Shown here one piece after another: positions 50,342-59,054 of a stretch of 64,000 nucleotides of DNA. The DNA is taken from NCBI GenBank assembly GCA_033239005.1, contig BSQZ01000108.1:1539468-1603467 (forward strand), read 5' to 3'. Both the position numbers and the translations under genes were made by a program. The stretch is from Lamellibrachia satsuma (lineage: Eukaryota > Annelida > Polychaeta > Sabellida > Siboglinidae). Positions within the stretch are counted from its first letter, which is position 1. The number at the start of each line of letters is the position of its first letter. The notes below the pieces were generated by a model that saw only the letters and a list, made by a program, of their open reading frames with translations, was not told the origin of the DNA and did not search any database.

Positions 50342-50998
50342 TTATACCTTCGGCAGGTACACGTACTGAACACGGTCGTCTGGAAATATGGCCGTGCGCA
50401 GACGCATGTCCTCGGGCGTGTCCTGTTTGAGATCGATCAATAGATAACCGTACGGGACCGCCGTGGCGTCTTTAAACGCCTCTTGCACGAACTTGCCGCG
50501 TCCCGGATACATCTGCCGCGCCAAGGTCGCCATCTGCGATGCGTCACGTGGATTCTTGAACACCACCATGTACTGGGAATTCAGACTGATGGTGCGACTC
50601 TCTTTGTTTTTAGGGAACAGGTTCTGTACTAGATACAGCACGGACGTGTTCCTGTGGTGACTTTTTTTAGTGAACAGGGTCGTGACCCGTTCGTCCGTTT
50701 CCGCCATGAGATCGTCTATGACGATGAGGTTCCTCGTCGTCGGAACGAACATGTCCGCCGTCGGTAACCCTTCCTCGAATCGCACGTGACCCAAGTCCGT
50801 CGTCGCGTAAGCCTCTTGCCATTCTCCGTAACACCACGTTATTTGTTCGGGTGGCGGATCGATCATCGCAGCGGCGTGACGCAACATGCGCGTCACGAAA
50901 GTACTCTTGCCGCATCCCGTCGGTCCGGCGACGACGCACGTGAAGGGGTGTTTCCATCGGGCATCCATGATTGCGTATGAAACGAGTGCAGCGTGCAT
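50342..50998 (-). CDS. ATP: A32/FtsK-HerA-type packaging ATPase (Polinton ATP)
   Basis: 218 residues from ATG 50998, chosen because it follows the polymerase stop by 31 bases; a longer frame to 51079 would overlap the polymerase gene. The Walker A motif is GPTGCGKST at residues 25-33, and Walker B is LIVIDDL at 91-97. A conserved polar segment LYLVQNLFPKNKESRTISLN follows, holding the sensor Gln/Asn. The protein is expected to pump the genome into preformed capsids. No breaks. Confidence 0.93.
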   Translation of the reverse strand: MHAALVSYAIMDARWKHPFTCVVAGPTGCGKSTFVTRMLRHAAAMIDPPPEQITWCYGEWQEAYATTDLGHVRFEEGLPTADMFVPTTRNLIVIDDLMAETDERVTTLFTKKSHHRNTSVLYLVQNLFPKNKESRTISLNSQYMVVFKNPRDASQMATLARQMYPGRGKFVQEAFKDATAVPYGYLLIDLKQDTPEDMRLRTAIFPDDRVQYVYLPKV

Positions 50999-51029
50999 CG
51001 CCTTTTCTATACGTCCACCGGACCCGTGC

Positions 51030-54000
51030 TCACCCCGTCCTCGTGCACCACGCGTTTGGGTAAAAGTACGTGAGTGCATCCCTTTCCTGCACGTACGTCA
51101 TCACGCTAGATTCATGCACCCGGAAACCACGGTTCGTTCCACCTCCGCTCCGACGGTTGGTGAGCACCTCCAGGAACGCGTCCTTGTCGATTGTGTTGTG
51201 CCGTTTGTTCAGTCCTTTGGTGCTGTACTTGTCGGTCGCTCCGAAACAATAGTACGTCTTGCTACACAAGCCCACGAACCCGGCACCGGACCACTCGACC
51301 TTGAACAGACCCGGTGTCCTCTTGTCGAACGCTCTTCGCGCCTTACAGCACGCATCGTCTCCGACCCACGGTCGATTGGCGAGACGACAGCGCACGTAGT
51401 CGTTCCGATGATCGTCGCAACATTCCGACGGGAGCCATTCGGAACGATGTCGGAAATAATGTTCCCGTAGTTCCGGGGTCACGAGGTCGTCGACGGACTC
51501 GCCGGCCAAGGACAAATAGGCGGAATCTGTATCCATCTCGCAGTACTCGAACAGAGGGCGCTCCACGTATCTGACGATGAAGTCGTAATAGAACTGCAAC
51601 ATGCGCATCTTGGCGTATTGCAGAACGAAGAATCCCACGTGTACGGGTAGGGTGTACTTGACGACTTTCTTGTTCAACTCTATCTCGTACGCGTCGTCGA
51701 CGACGAGATCGAGTTGTCGGAACCGTCGATCGTTGACCAGGAGCGATGCCGCCTTCTCCGTGCAGTAGCTGACGTCACGATGTCGGTCAACGTTGGTGAT
51801 GGTCTTTCCGTAGCCCGAGTTCCCCAGCAACTTCATGGTGTCCGCGATGATGGTCTTGTCTCGGTGAACGTCGCCCTCGCGTCGGGCCTTGGACACTGAA
51901 TCGCCGAACCGCCGGAAACACGGAATAGGATCGTATTCGACGACCTGGTACACGTGCAGCACCTCGAGACCGTGGTCCAGATACCATCGCAGCAGTGGCG
52001 TTGCGAGCAGTATCTTATCGCCGCAATAACTACCCACGAGCATGCGACGCGGAGTCTTCATGATGTCGTGTTCTTCGGCGTATCGACGCATGAACGGACC
52101 GAGATCCTCGCGCATCATACTGACGTTCTTGAACACGGGCTGCATCTCGGCAAAGTGCGCGCGCAATTCTTCTGGTACGCGTATGTCGCACTCGATCATG
52201 CCGAACACGGTTCCCGCACGCACTCCGTTCAGGATCTGTTGCGACGTCATGGTCCAGCGCACGTGTCGACGTCGAGGAAATGCAGCATCCAGACACGCAC
52301 GTACGGCCGGGGTTCGTCTCATCTCTTTCCACTCGCATTCCCACAGCTCGACGACTGTGACAAAGTGACGTAGATAGGCGGTGGTCTTTCGGGTCTCGGC
52401 GAGCAGTTCCGCCATTGGTTTCCCGTTGACGGCGTTCACCTCGTCACGGTTGCACGAGCAACCGTGGAAGTAGCACCCTTGGAACTGATAAGCCGTCTTC
52501 GTCTCGCTACACCATCCGTCCACCCGATGTTTGCCTATTCTCTTCTCTCGTCCGTTGATCTGATGTCGTATGGGACGTCCCGTGCGTTCGGATTCCCACG
52601 TCAACCATTCCCCAGCCATCTGTCCGTACAGCTGCGCCGATTCGGGGCGGAAGTCATTCTCTGCTCGTCGTCGCGTGTACCATCCCATAGGCATGTCTTG
52701 CATGAGCGACCACAGGTACAGCGCGTTCGCATCGTAGCCGACGATCGCTCGGCACGGACGAGCCGCCTCTCCGTACTCGTTCTGACGTAGCGTGGTGACA
52801 CCTTTCTCGTGATAGCGATGAAAAATGATCGACGGCCCGCCTACGATGTTCTCTTTGACGAGGTCGTGCAGGTCTTTATTCTTCTCGTTGAAGACGGTAA
52901 AGTAGGTCTTCTCTGGAAGGTCGTTGAACAGGTACAGCAGGGTCAGACCAGGTACGCTGATGCCTTGCTTGAACATGTCTATTCCCCGTTGTCGATAGAA
53001 CGCGAACTGTTTGTCGATGGCCTGTAGAAAGGGAACCACGTCCCTGTTGTTGTACCAGACGAGAAAGTCGCGCAACGTCGTCATGCCATTGACGCGCCAG
53101 GCCTCCTGACAACTGGCGTAATCCTCGTCTGAAATACCTTCGTTCTTCAGTCGACTGAAGAAGGCCTCTTTCGGTGGAAGAGCGGTGTCGTCGAGTCTCT
53201 CCAGCCGGTCCATGTACTCGTACGGGAAATGACCTTTCGTCACCTCGCATCCGTACGCTTTCAGATACTTGTCGTAGCTGAACCCGGGGGCTATGTAGTT
53301 GATCATGTCGAGGAATTTCAGTTGATCCGTCGAAAGACACATGAAAGTGTTGTTGCGTTTGATGACGAACATTGCCCCGACGCCATCGTCCTCGGATTTC
53401 TTGTTGCCCTCTTGCTCCCTCTCGTCCTCGTCCTCGGTCTCGTTTTGTTCCACGGTCTTTGACGTCGCCAGGAAGTACGGTATGAGGAACTGTTTGACGG
53501 CATTGAGATCATACTTCCCCGAATTGAACCCGATGACAGGTAACTGACGCATCCATCCATACAGTTGTCCCATCAGCGTTTTGTACGGATTGGTTGCCGG
53601 TCGAGCGTCCTTGTCAGTGGCTGAGCGTGCAGCCTCCTCCCGTGCGTCCCAATTCGACATCTCTTCGGCGAGTTGGTCCAACACGTGATCGTATGAGCCT
53701 TTGATTTTGTCGTACGCGGCCTCGCTCATCGATTGCAGGATGGTCATCATGTCGCTCACCAACTTGTTGGTGTCTCCGTCCGTGACGATGCATGTCACCT
53801 GTTCGTGTCCGGGTACGTTGGATGCCACGCTGACGCTCAGCGGGACGTGACGCGCAACCCAGTGAACCTGGGCACTGTCGGACGGAAGGTGTTCGGTGTC
53901 GAACCAACACTCGAAGTCGAAGGTGGCTCGGTACGGATAGTACTGCAACGCTTCGACCACTCGGATGTTCTCGTCGGCCAGGCGTTCGAACACCGATGGA

Positions 54001-55454
54001 GTCGAATGGTACACGCCACCAGGATAGACTCGGCGCACACCCCCCGTACACGTGCTCTCGTGGTTGCGTAGATGCCATGCGTCTTTCCACAACGAGTCAC
54101 CGCACTTCCGACATCTGTACGAGTGACAGTACATGCGTCTATCCTGGATGAGGGAAAAATGCGTCCCGTGAAGATTGAGGTAGAGCGTGTCAGGGTACTT
54201 ACATACCGAGCGACGAACGAGTTCTGCAGTTGGCTTTCTATCCTCTCCATCCGGTGGTACTAGACTGTACACGCACACATTCGTTTGGAACGTGGTCTCT
54301 ACACGATAGAGGTCGTCCATCGTGACCCCGGCAAAAGCTGTCATGGGTACGTCGTCTTGGGCGTAAGTATCGTACAGCGTCTTCACGGCTGGTTCCAATC
54401 GACGCGTGTCACATCCTCGATGCAGGGCCAGACATCGGAAGAGACACAGGTTGTCACTGTACCTTTTGCTATACTTGGGGTCCTTTTCCAATCCGATGAC
54501 GGCTCTGTTCTTCTTGATGTAGGCTGGAAGGTCGGTCATTCCTACACATCCTATCGGGTGTTCGATGATGCGATTGACGTAAAATGAGACATTGGTCACG
54601 AGTTCGCACACCCACGCCGAATCCGGTCTTTGATTGATGGCCCATTGCAGGACGTCGCGTTCTCGGATGCGTTCGAGGAACTCATCAAAGTCCTTGCTTT
54701 TGGTGATGAGACTGGGCTCGTCCAGGTAGCGTCCACAGCAGTTGCACGAGGGATGGTAGTACTTGTATTGACCCGTGTTCTTGTTTCTCAGAATGAACCC
54801 GTAACTGAGGTTAATCTTGAAAGCGTTGGTCTGTTCCTGGAACACGTTCCTCAACGGCGTCTCTAGAACGGTCGTGTCCAGAGTCGTTAACCTGTACTCG
54901 TACCTGGACTGCAGAGGACCTCTCGCTACACGTGTCCGTATGCTCGACCAGTGCGCTCGTACGACATCTAGCAGTTCCGTCGACAGGTTGTCGGCGAAGG
55001 GGAGTCGAGCAGGTGGGTCTATGGGGTCTGCATCGGTAACGAGTGGATGGTGGGGTGTGGTGGGTTCCCTGATTGGTCTCTTTGGCGATGGTAGCTTCGT
55101 GACGTGTTTTCGTGCGTGTTTGGTCAGGTCATTGCGTCTAGTGAACGTCTGTCCACATTTCGCACATGTGTACACTGTGGTCTGTTTTCTATTACTGCTA
55201 CTGCTACTGCTACTGCTAAGACGACATACGGACCTCACGTGTTGTTGCAGATCGTCCCATATCTCAAACGTCGCATCACATTTACACGAATATTTCGTTC
55301 GCTTTGCCTGATCGCTAGATGGCACTTCTATTGGTTGCGCCACCGAATACGTGTGTTCGCTCACTGCCGGTGTCGCATGACTCACTAGGTGGCGTTTTAA
55401 CGCTGCGTACGTGTCGAGCACCAGCCCGCAGTGCCGACATTGGTGTCGTTTCAT
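51030..55454 (-). CDS. POLB: Protein-primed family-B DNA polymerase with N-terminal zinc fingers (Polinton POLB)
   Basis: 1474 residues, unbroken; replicates the element. Order: three C2H2-type fingers (residues 6-26, 57-77, 96-116) with a poly-Ser run between the second and third; a region with DNLCLFRCLA (C337) and LHGTHFSLIQD (H432) resembling OTU-type cysteine peptidases; a fourth finger (447-469); the 3'-5' exonuclease (FDFEC with D513/E515; GFNSGKYDLN near 642); polymerase motif A YDANALYLWSL (D908); an inserted nuclease-like segment RVDGW ... FQGCYFHGC (977-999); motif B KLLGNSGYG (1208-1216); motif C MDTDS (D1308, D1310). A TATA-like box lies about 50 bases upstream of the ATG. This is longer than many Polinton polymerases because of the N-terminal extension. 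Confidence 0.96.
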   Translation of the reverse strand: MKRHQCRHCGLVLDTYAALKRHLVSHATPAVSEHTYSVAQPIEVPSSDQAKRTKYSCKCDATFEIWDDLQQHVRSVCRLSSSSSSSSNRKQTTVYTCAKCGQTFTRRNDLTKHARKHVTKLPSPKRPIREPTTPHHPLVTDADPIDPPARLPFADNLSTELLDVVRAHWSSIRTRVARGPLQSRYEYRLTTLDTTVLETPLRNVFQEQTNAFKINLSYGFILRNKNTGQYKYYHPSCNCCGRYLDEPSLITKSKDFDEFLERIRERDVLQWAINQRPDSAWVCELVTNVSFYVNRIIEHPIGCVGMTDLPAYIKKNRAVIGLEKDPKYSKRYSDNLCLFRCLALHRGCDTRRLEPAVKTLYDTYAQDDVPMTAFAGVTMDDLYRVETTFQTNVCVYSLVPPDGEDRKPTAELVRRSVCKYPDTLYLNLHGTHFSLIQDRRMYCHSYRCRKCGDSLWKDAWHLRNHESTCTGGVRRVYPGGVYHSTPSVFERLADENIRVVEALQYYPYRATFDFECWFDTEHLPSDSAQVHWVARHVPLSVSVASNVPGHEQVTCIVTDGDTNKLVSDMMTILQSMSEAAYDKIKGSYDHVLDQLAEEMSNWDAREEAARSATDKDARPATNPYKTLMGQLYGWMRQLPVIGFNSGKYDLNAVKQFLIPYFLATSKTVEQNETEDEDEREQEGNKKSEDDGVGAMFVIKRNNTFMCLSTDQLKFLDMINYIAPGFSYDKYLKAYGCEVTKGHFPYEYMDRLERLDDTALPPKEAFFSRLKNEGISDEDYASCQEAWRVNGMTTLRDFLVWYNNRDVVPFLQAIDKQFAFYRQRGIDMFKQGISVPGLTLLYLFNDLPEKTYFTVFNEKNKDLHDLVKENIVGGPSIIFHRYHEKGVTTLRQNEYGEAARPCRAIVGYDANALYLWSLMQDMPMGWYTRRRAENDFRPESAQLYGQMAGEWLTWESERTGRPIRHQINGREKRIGKHRVDGWCSETKTAYQFQGCYFHGCSCNRDEVNAVNGKPMAELLAETRKTTAYLRHFVTVVELWECEWKEMRRTPAVRACLDAAFPRRRHVRWTMTSQQILNGVRAGTVFGMIECDIRVPEELRAHFAEMQPVFKNVSMMREDLGPFMRRYAEEHDIMKTPRRMLVGSYCGDKILLATPLLRWYLDHGLEVLHVYQVVEYDPIPCFRRFGDSVSKARREGDVHRDKTIIADTMKLLGNSGYGKTITNVDRHRDVSYCTEKAASLLVNDRRFRQLDLVVDDAYEIELNKKVVKYTLPVHVGFFVLQYAKMRMLQFYYDFIVRYVERPLFEYCEMDTDSAYLSLAGESVDDLVTPELREHYFRHRSEWLPSECCDDHRNDYVRCRLANRPWVGDDACCKARRAFDKRTPGLFKVEWSGAGFVGLCSKTYYCFGATDKYSTKGLNKRHNTIDKDAFLEVLTNRRSGGGTNRGFRVHESSVMTYVQERDALTYFYPNAWCTRTG

Positions 55455-55500
55455 GCTGCTCTACGTGTCTACAACTGAGAGAGAGTGGTCCTTAGTACAG

Positions 55501-55507
55501 CTATATA
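55501..55507 (-). promoter_or_regulatory. TATA-like box of the polymerase gene
   Basis: TATATAG on the minus strand, 47 bases before the polymerase ATG, followed by CT-rich sequence that could hold the start site. Confidence 0.5.
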
Positions 55508-55512
55508 GTACG

Positions 55513-55583
55513 TGTGGTGGTGGTGGTGGTGGTGGTGGTGGTGGTGGTGGTGGTGGTGGTGGTGGTGGTGGTGGTGGTGGTGG
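55513..55583. repeat. (GGT)n microsatellite, ~23 units
   Basis: Pure GGT/ACC run directly upstream of the polymerase promoter. It yields spurious poly-Gly and poly-His frames. Confidence 0.97.
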
Positions 55584-55718
55584 TGAAGGGTGTATGACCT
55601 AAGGTGCGATCCTGTGGTATTGACTACTGTGTGTCCGATATCGATGGCTACGGGTTCTCTTTCACCTATGTATACCATGGCAACACCACTGACAACACGT
55701 TTCAATCATTGTATGACT

Positions 55719-55724
55719 TTTATT
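55719..55724 (-). terminator. Possible polyadenylation signal for right-arm minus-strand genes
   Basis: AATAAA on the minus strand, the first such signal beyond the hidden exons at 56312-56737 and just before the polymerase promoter. Confidence 0.45.
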
Positions 55725-55974
55725 GAGTATATACTGCCATAGACATAGACATAGACATATTATACATATACATATACACGGTTAGACTTATATAATTACT
55801 ATGATGTTGATGACTGTACGGTTTGTGGGAGTGTTCCATCCTCGACAGGGACCCTAGCTTACGTTCGATTATCGAAACGCCAGTGGCTAGTAACATGATT
55901 ATTAACTTGTGGGCTTTTACACCGCGACAGAGGTTACGTGCAATGATGGTGATGATGTACTATATAAGTCTATG

Positions 55975-56120
<146 letters not shown>

Positions 56121-56165
56121 ACTATTACTCTATGTCATGCCACTACAATATGACAGTGACTAAAT

Positions 56166-56275
56166 ACAATAAAAGAGAGAGCTACCGTTGCAAACGGTGC
56201 TTCTTAATATGACTACGTTTCTACCATACAATGAATACGTATCTGTAATATGACTACATACAATAAAAGAGAGAG
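56166..56275. repeat. Direct repeat ACAATAAAAGAGAGAGCTA, two copies
   Basis: Copies near 56166 and 56257 with shared flanks (TATGACTAC). No coding role is seen; it lies downstream of the hidden exon series on the minus strand. Confidence 0.7.
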
Positions 56276-56311
56276 AGAGCTACTATTTCCCATACAGTTC
56301 AACACGTTACA

Positions 56312-56452
56312 CTAATTAAATGCCGGCGTTTCTACCATGAAATCAATAATTATTTGTAATAGTCTATGTAGTGCACGTGTCCTCTCGTCTCGTGCTAGTA
56401 CGGGTGTCTCCTCATTCACCTCCTCCTCCTCCTCCTCCTCCTTCACCTCCTC
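56312..56452 (-). CDS. Hidden exon-like segment C (46 codons, Glu-expanded)
   Basis: Third of three homologous segments. It is preceded by TTTCTTTATGTAG, an acceptor-like end, and closed by TAG. After a GAG-repeat expansion adding about 12 residues, the core (NEETPVLARDERTRALHRLL...) aligns ungapped with segment B: P, V, R, R, A, L, I and T positions are shared and most others are conservative. No ATG at its start. Probably a phase-0 last exon of a right-arm gene. Confidence 0.5.
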   Translation of the reverse strand, partial: EEVKEEEEEEEVNEETPVLARDERTRALHRLLQIIIDFMVETPAFN

Positions 56453-56470
56453 CTACATAAAGAAATACAC

Positions 56471-56575
56471 CTATTGTTCATCGTGCGTCGATATAATATA
56501 TTCTATTAGTAGCACTATTAATTGACGACTTGCACGCCTACGTGCTTCAATCGGTCGCACAGGTACGTCATCATC
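56471..56575 (-). CDS. Hidden exon-like segment B (34 codons plus stop)
   Basis: Preceded by TTTAATTTGTTCTGTAG and closed by TAG. Core DDDVPVRPIEARRRASRQLI then a hydrophobic helix-like LLIEYII. It has the same length as segment A, exactly 105 bases, and the same frame relation to the acceptor. Confidence 0.5.
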   Translation of the reverse strand, partial: DDDVPVRPIEARRRASRQLIVLLIEYIISTHDEQ

Positions 56576-56632
56576 CTACAGAACAAATTAAAAGTTACTA
56601 ACATTTCACTCCATATTACTTAATACTACCTA

Positions 56633-56737
56633 CTAATAATAATATTCTGTTGACGACATCATATACGGATTGATCAGTACTACAGCTCGATTCCGAATGC
56701 TGGCTGGGAGTATGGGTGCCTCGTCGTACACTTCATT
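56633..56737 (-). CDS. Hidden exon-like segment A (34 codons plus stop)
   Basis: Preceded by GTTGTTGTTGTTATGTAG and closed by TAG. It carries the same E-x-P-[IV]-L ... R-x-R-A pattern as B and C (EAPILPASIRNRAV), with a three-residue gap in the hydrophobic part. No ATG at its start. The donor exon that would feed it was not identified. Confidence 0.45.
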   Translation of the reverse strand, partial: NEVYDEAPILPASIRNRAVVLINPYMMSSTEYYY

Positions 56738-56763
56738 CTACATAACAACAACAACAACACTAT

Positions 56764-56795
<32 letters not shown>

Positions 56796-56847
56796 TCATG
56801 GTTATAAGTGCATACTACCTAACTAACTGTCGACTACCGACTACCGA

Positions 56848-57495
56848 CTACGGTTCATCGGGTCGTCCGATGGCGCATCGCACATAGTTCATTAGCATGT
56901 TCTGGTATGAAGCCGCCAATATACTAAACGCTACTTCTCGGCTCACATCCAGGGTCGTGTCTTCTATCGTGGATGGGGAGGATGTCCTCCACTTACGAGC
57001 TATTAACGATACTATATTGTTCTGTATTTCTATATGATGGGAACACACCTGTCGCGTAGTCTCATCATCATCATCATTGGCCGTCGACGTCGACGGCTTC
57101 CGATCATCATCATCGGCGGTCGATGTCGACGGCTTCGGTGAAGTTATGGTGCGTTGGTCAGGGATGTGTTTGTACCCTCCGTCTGGCGACAGGACGATGG
57201 TTGAGTTGGGTAGTACGTAGAGTGTAGGTGCTGTTGATGTTGTTGATGTTGTTGTTGTCGGTGGTGGAGATGGTGGTGGTGACGCGGGACTGAACTCGAA
57301 GTCCTTGTCGTCATCGTCTTTCTCGGGTGCTGGGGATGAGGTGATAGCATCCTGTGGTGGTGACGCGGGACTGAACTCGAAGTCCTTGTCGTCATCGTCT
57401 TTCTCGGGTGCTGGGGATGAGGCGATAGCATCCTCATCAACATCATCATAGTAATGAGGGGGTCTTGATGATCCAAGGATCATCCTCCTCCTCAT
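56848..57495 (-). CDS. Acidic low-complexity protein, C-terminal part
   Basis: About 200 residues, rich in Asp, Ser, Pro and Thr. A 27-residue block (SSPAPEKDDDDKDFEFSPAS...) is duplicated by an exact 81-bp tandem repeat (about 57275-57435). A KPSTSTA(D/N)DDD unit is also doubled. The last 60 residues are less biased and helix-like (SREVAFSILAASYQNMLMN). Its ATG is probably not the true start: the frame of the preceding acidic ORF runs into this one with a one-base shift in a run of five C (near 57464-57468). Unknown function; could be a nuclear regulator. Confidence 0.5.
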   Translation of the reverse strand: MRRRMILGSSRPPHYYDDVDEDAIASSPAPEKDDDDKDFEFSPASPPQDAITSSPAPEKDDDDKDFEFSPASPPPSPPPTTTTSTTSTAPTLYVLPNSTIVLSPDGGYKHIPDQRTITSPKPSTSTADDDDRKPSTSTANDDDDETTRQVCSHHIEIQNNIVSLIARKWRTSSPSTIEDTTLDVSREVAFSILAASYQNMLMNYVRCAIGRPDEP

Positions 57496-57770
57496 TCTCA
57501 GTGTCCGATAAATTCTCTACAGGACCCCACGGTAACTGCTGCGTCGCCGCCACCACCCCTCCTCCTCTGGTGTTGTCATCTGTCGCCTCTTCATCCGACT
57601 CAGTCTCCGACGAGGACCCCCACGGTATTTCCTGTGTTTCTGGGTATTCATCTACCGGGCCTGTCTTCTGCCGTTTCCCCGATGGCGTCACCTCGTCCTC
57701 GTCATCTGCATCATAAAGATCGTCCAACTGGCGCTTGTATGCTGTCTCCAGCTGCGTTAGACCCGTCTGT
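57446..57770 (-). CDS. Acidic low-complexity protein, central part
   Basis: Open frame rich in Glu/Asp/Ser with two copies of the motif TQ(E/Q)(I/L)PWG. It contains a possible nuclear signal (GKRQKTG). The frame extends upstream of its first ATG (57727) to an acceptor-like CTATTCAACAG ending at about 57771, so it is more likely an internal exon joined to the ORF at 57711-58268 than a separate gene. Confidence 0.45.
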
Positions 57771-58268
57771 TGAATAGAAAGAATCGGTTACATTCGACAT
57801 ATTTTCATCCACGTCGCCCTGTATATCGTTGTATTGGGCGTACATACTCTTTCTAACCAAATCTGTCACTTGCTGACGCCATTTCATGTTCCCACACGTT
57901 GCGATGACATCTATCGATAGCCACCGCAACACGTGCATGACCATGCTGACCGATGGTACGTAACGTTCCGTATCATCATCATTTAAATTCATTATGCGTT
58001 GCACCTCGTCACAGGCAAATTGCACGCTGGCGACCTCTAGTGCCTTATAGAAGGTTTGTTCGTTCGTCATGGCTTCGGCTCGATCACGTAGCCTATCTAA
58101 ACCACTCACCGTAGCCTCCATATCATCGCTACTGCTTATGGATATGACGTCACGCTGTGACGCACTATCGTCCGAGTCATCTGATATTCTAATTAATGGT
58201 GGCGGTGAACAGCTGTCCGCAGAGGAGGTGAATAGTATCTCCGAGCTATTAGCATGTAACCATTCCAT
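57711..58268 (-). CDS. Acidic protein, N-terminal part (possible first exon)
   Basis: Open frame starting MEWLHANSSEIL. The N-terminal third is Ser/Asp-rich (SISSSDDME), and then comes a helical region with hydrophobic heptads (YKALEVASVQFACDEVQRIM, MVMHVLRWLSIDVIA). Possible donors (GTGACA near 57869; GTATGT near 57846) and the acceptor near 57771 suggest a short intron of 80-105 bases, but the junction is not settled. No family recognised. Confidence 0.45.
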   Translation of the reverse strand: MEWLHANSSEILFTSSADSCSPPPLIRISDDSDDSASQRDVISISSSDDMEATVSGLDRLRDRAEAMTNEQTFYKALEVASVQFACDEVQRIMNLNDDDTERYVPSVSMVMHVLRWLSIDVIATCGNMKWRQQVTDLVRKSMYAQYNDIQGDVDENMSNVTDSFYSTDGSNAAGDSIQAPVGRSL

Positions 58269-58300
58269 TACCTTAGAGCGTCCATCGCTGTCGATGACGT

Positions 58301-58357
58301 CACTGCTTCCGGTCGCAGTAGCCTGTCTGTCACTGCTTCCGGTCGCAGTAGCCTGTC
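58301..58357. repeat. 30-bp tandem duplication
   Basis: CACTGCTTCCGGTCGCAGTA plus GCCTGTCTGT occurs almost twice, between the RPA-like gene and the acidic ORF. Confidence 0.9.
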
Positions 58358-58368
58358 AACAGATGGAT

Positions 58369-58839
58369 TCACACTGTGACTATTTCCATGTCTGACACCG
58401 TGTAATTTACATACTGTCCCGCCTCGCGTTTCCTAACGGTCACCGTGACTTGGGCCCCCCGCAACATGTCCAGTGCTGCATACCGTTCGGCGTCTCCTTT
58501 CATGCTCATGTATTCGTTAGCAGTGAATCCCAACACCTGGACAGCCTTGGCATTAAATAGGGTTGCCCACACTTCACTACCGATGGCGTCTTGTAGGAGG
58601 ATACGCATAGCGAACTGATACACTACACCACGCTGCCATCGATGAATCGGACACACATACCCGTTGTTTTCGGGATTCACACGTTTGTTACACTGCTGAC
58701 ATGATGGATAAACTATATATTTGTCTTGAACAGCACATTGTACTATGGTTAACGGCCGTCTAAATATATAAGTCCCGTTACCTACCTGTCTCTCGAGTTG
58801 GCTGACTGTCATCATCATATCGGCGTCTTGGGCTGCCAT
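58369..58839 (-). CDS. RPA70-C-like zinc OB-fold ssDNA-binding protein
   Basis: 156 residues. The pattern matches the C-terminal OB fold of the large subunit of replication protein A: a strand (LTIVQCAVQDKY), then a zinc-binding loop with C47, C50, C63 and H66 (YPSCQQCNKRV ... YVCPIH), then the second half of the barrel (YQFAMRILLQDAIGSEVWAT), the LFNAKAVQVLGFTANEYMSM helix and a final strand (VTVTVRKREAG). It probably binds single-stranded DNA displaced during protein-primed replication. It has its own TATA box. RPA-like proteins are known from Helitrons; capture from a host or another element is inference. Confidence 0.75.
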   Translation of the reverse strand: MAAQDADMMMTVSQLERQVGNGTYIFRRPLTIVQCAVQDKYIVYPSCQQCNKRVNPENNGYVCPIHRWQRGVVYQFAMRILLQDAIGSEVWATLFNAKAVQVLGFTANEYMSMKGDAERYAALDMLRGAQVTVTVRKREAGQYVNYTVSDMEIVTV

Positions 58840-58925
58840 TTCTCTCTCTGCGTGCTGCTGCTAGTGGTCTTGAAGTCGTCTGTAAATCGAAGTGTGGTTG
58901 TGTGTCTCGTTCACTCTGAGCCCGG

Positions 58926-58933
58926 CTTATATA
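58926..58933 (-). promoter_or_regulatory. TATA box of the RPA-like gene
   Basis: TATATAAG on the minus strand, 87 bases before the ATG at 58839, leaving room for a short leader. Confidence 0.65.
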
Positions 58934-59054
58934 CACCTCCAACTGCCTATGGCGCGATTTCTTATCACAACCCTTGGTCGTGCGCGCGTGATGCTGGATG
59001 TCTGGCATCTATATCTCGCTGTACTCTGTTCACCGGTCTTGTGACCGGCTCGCA

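Noticed and set aside
50999..51079. Longer ATPase starting at 51079
   Set aside because: It would overlap the polymerase end by 50 bases; the ATG at 50998 gives the usual ATPase length.
55411..55705. Poly-Gly and poly-His open frames
   Set aside because: Translations of the GGT microsatellite.
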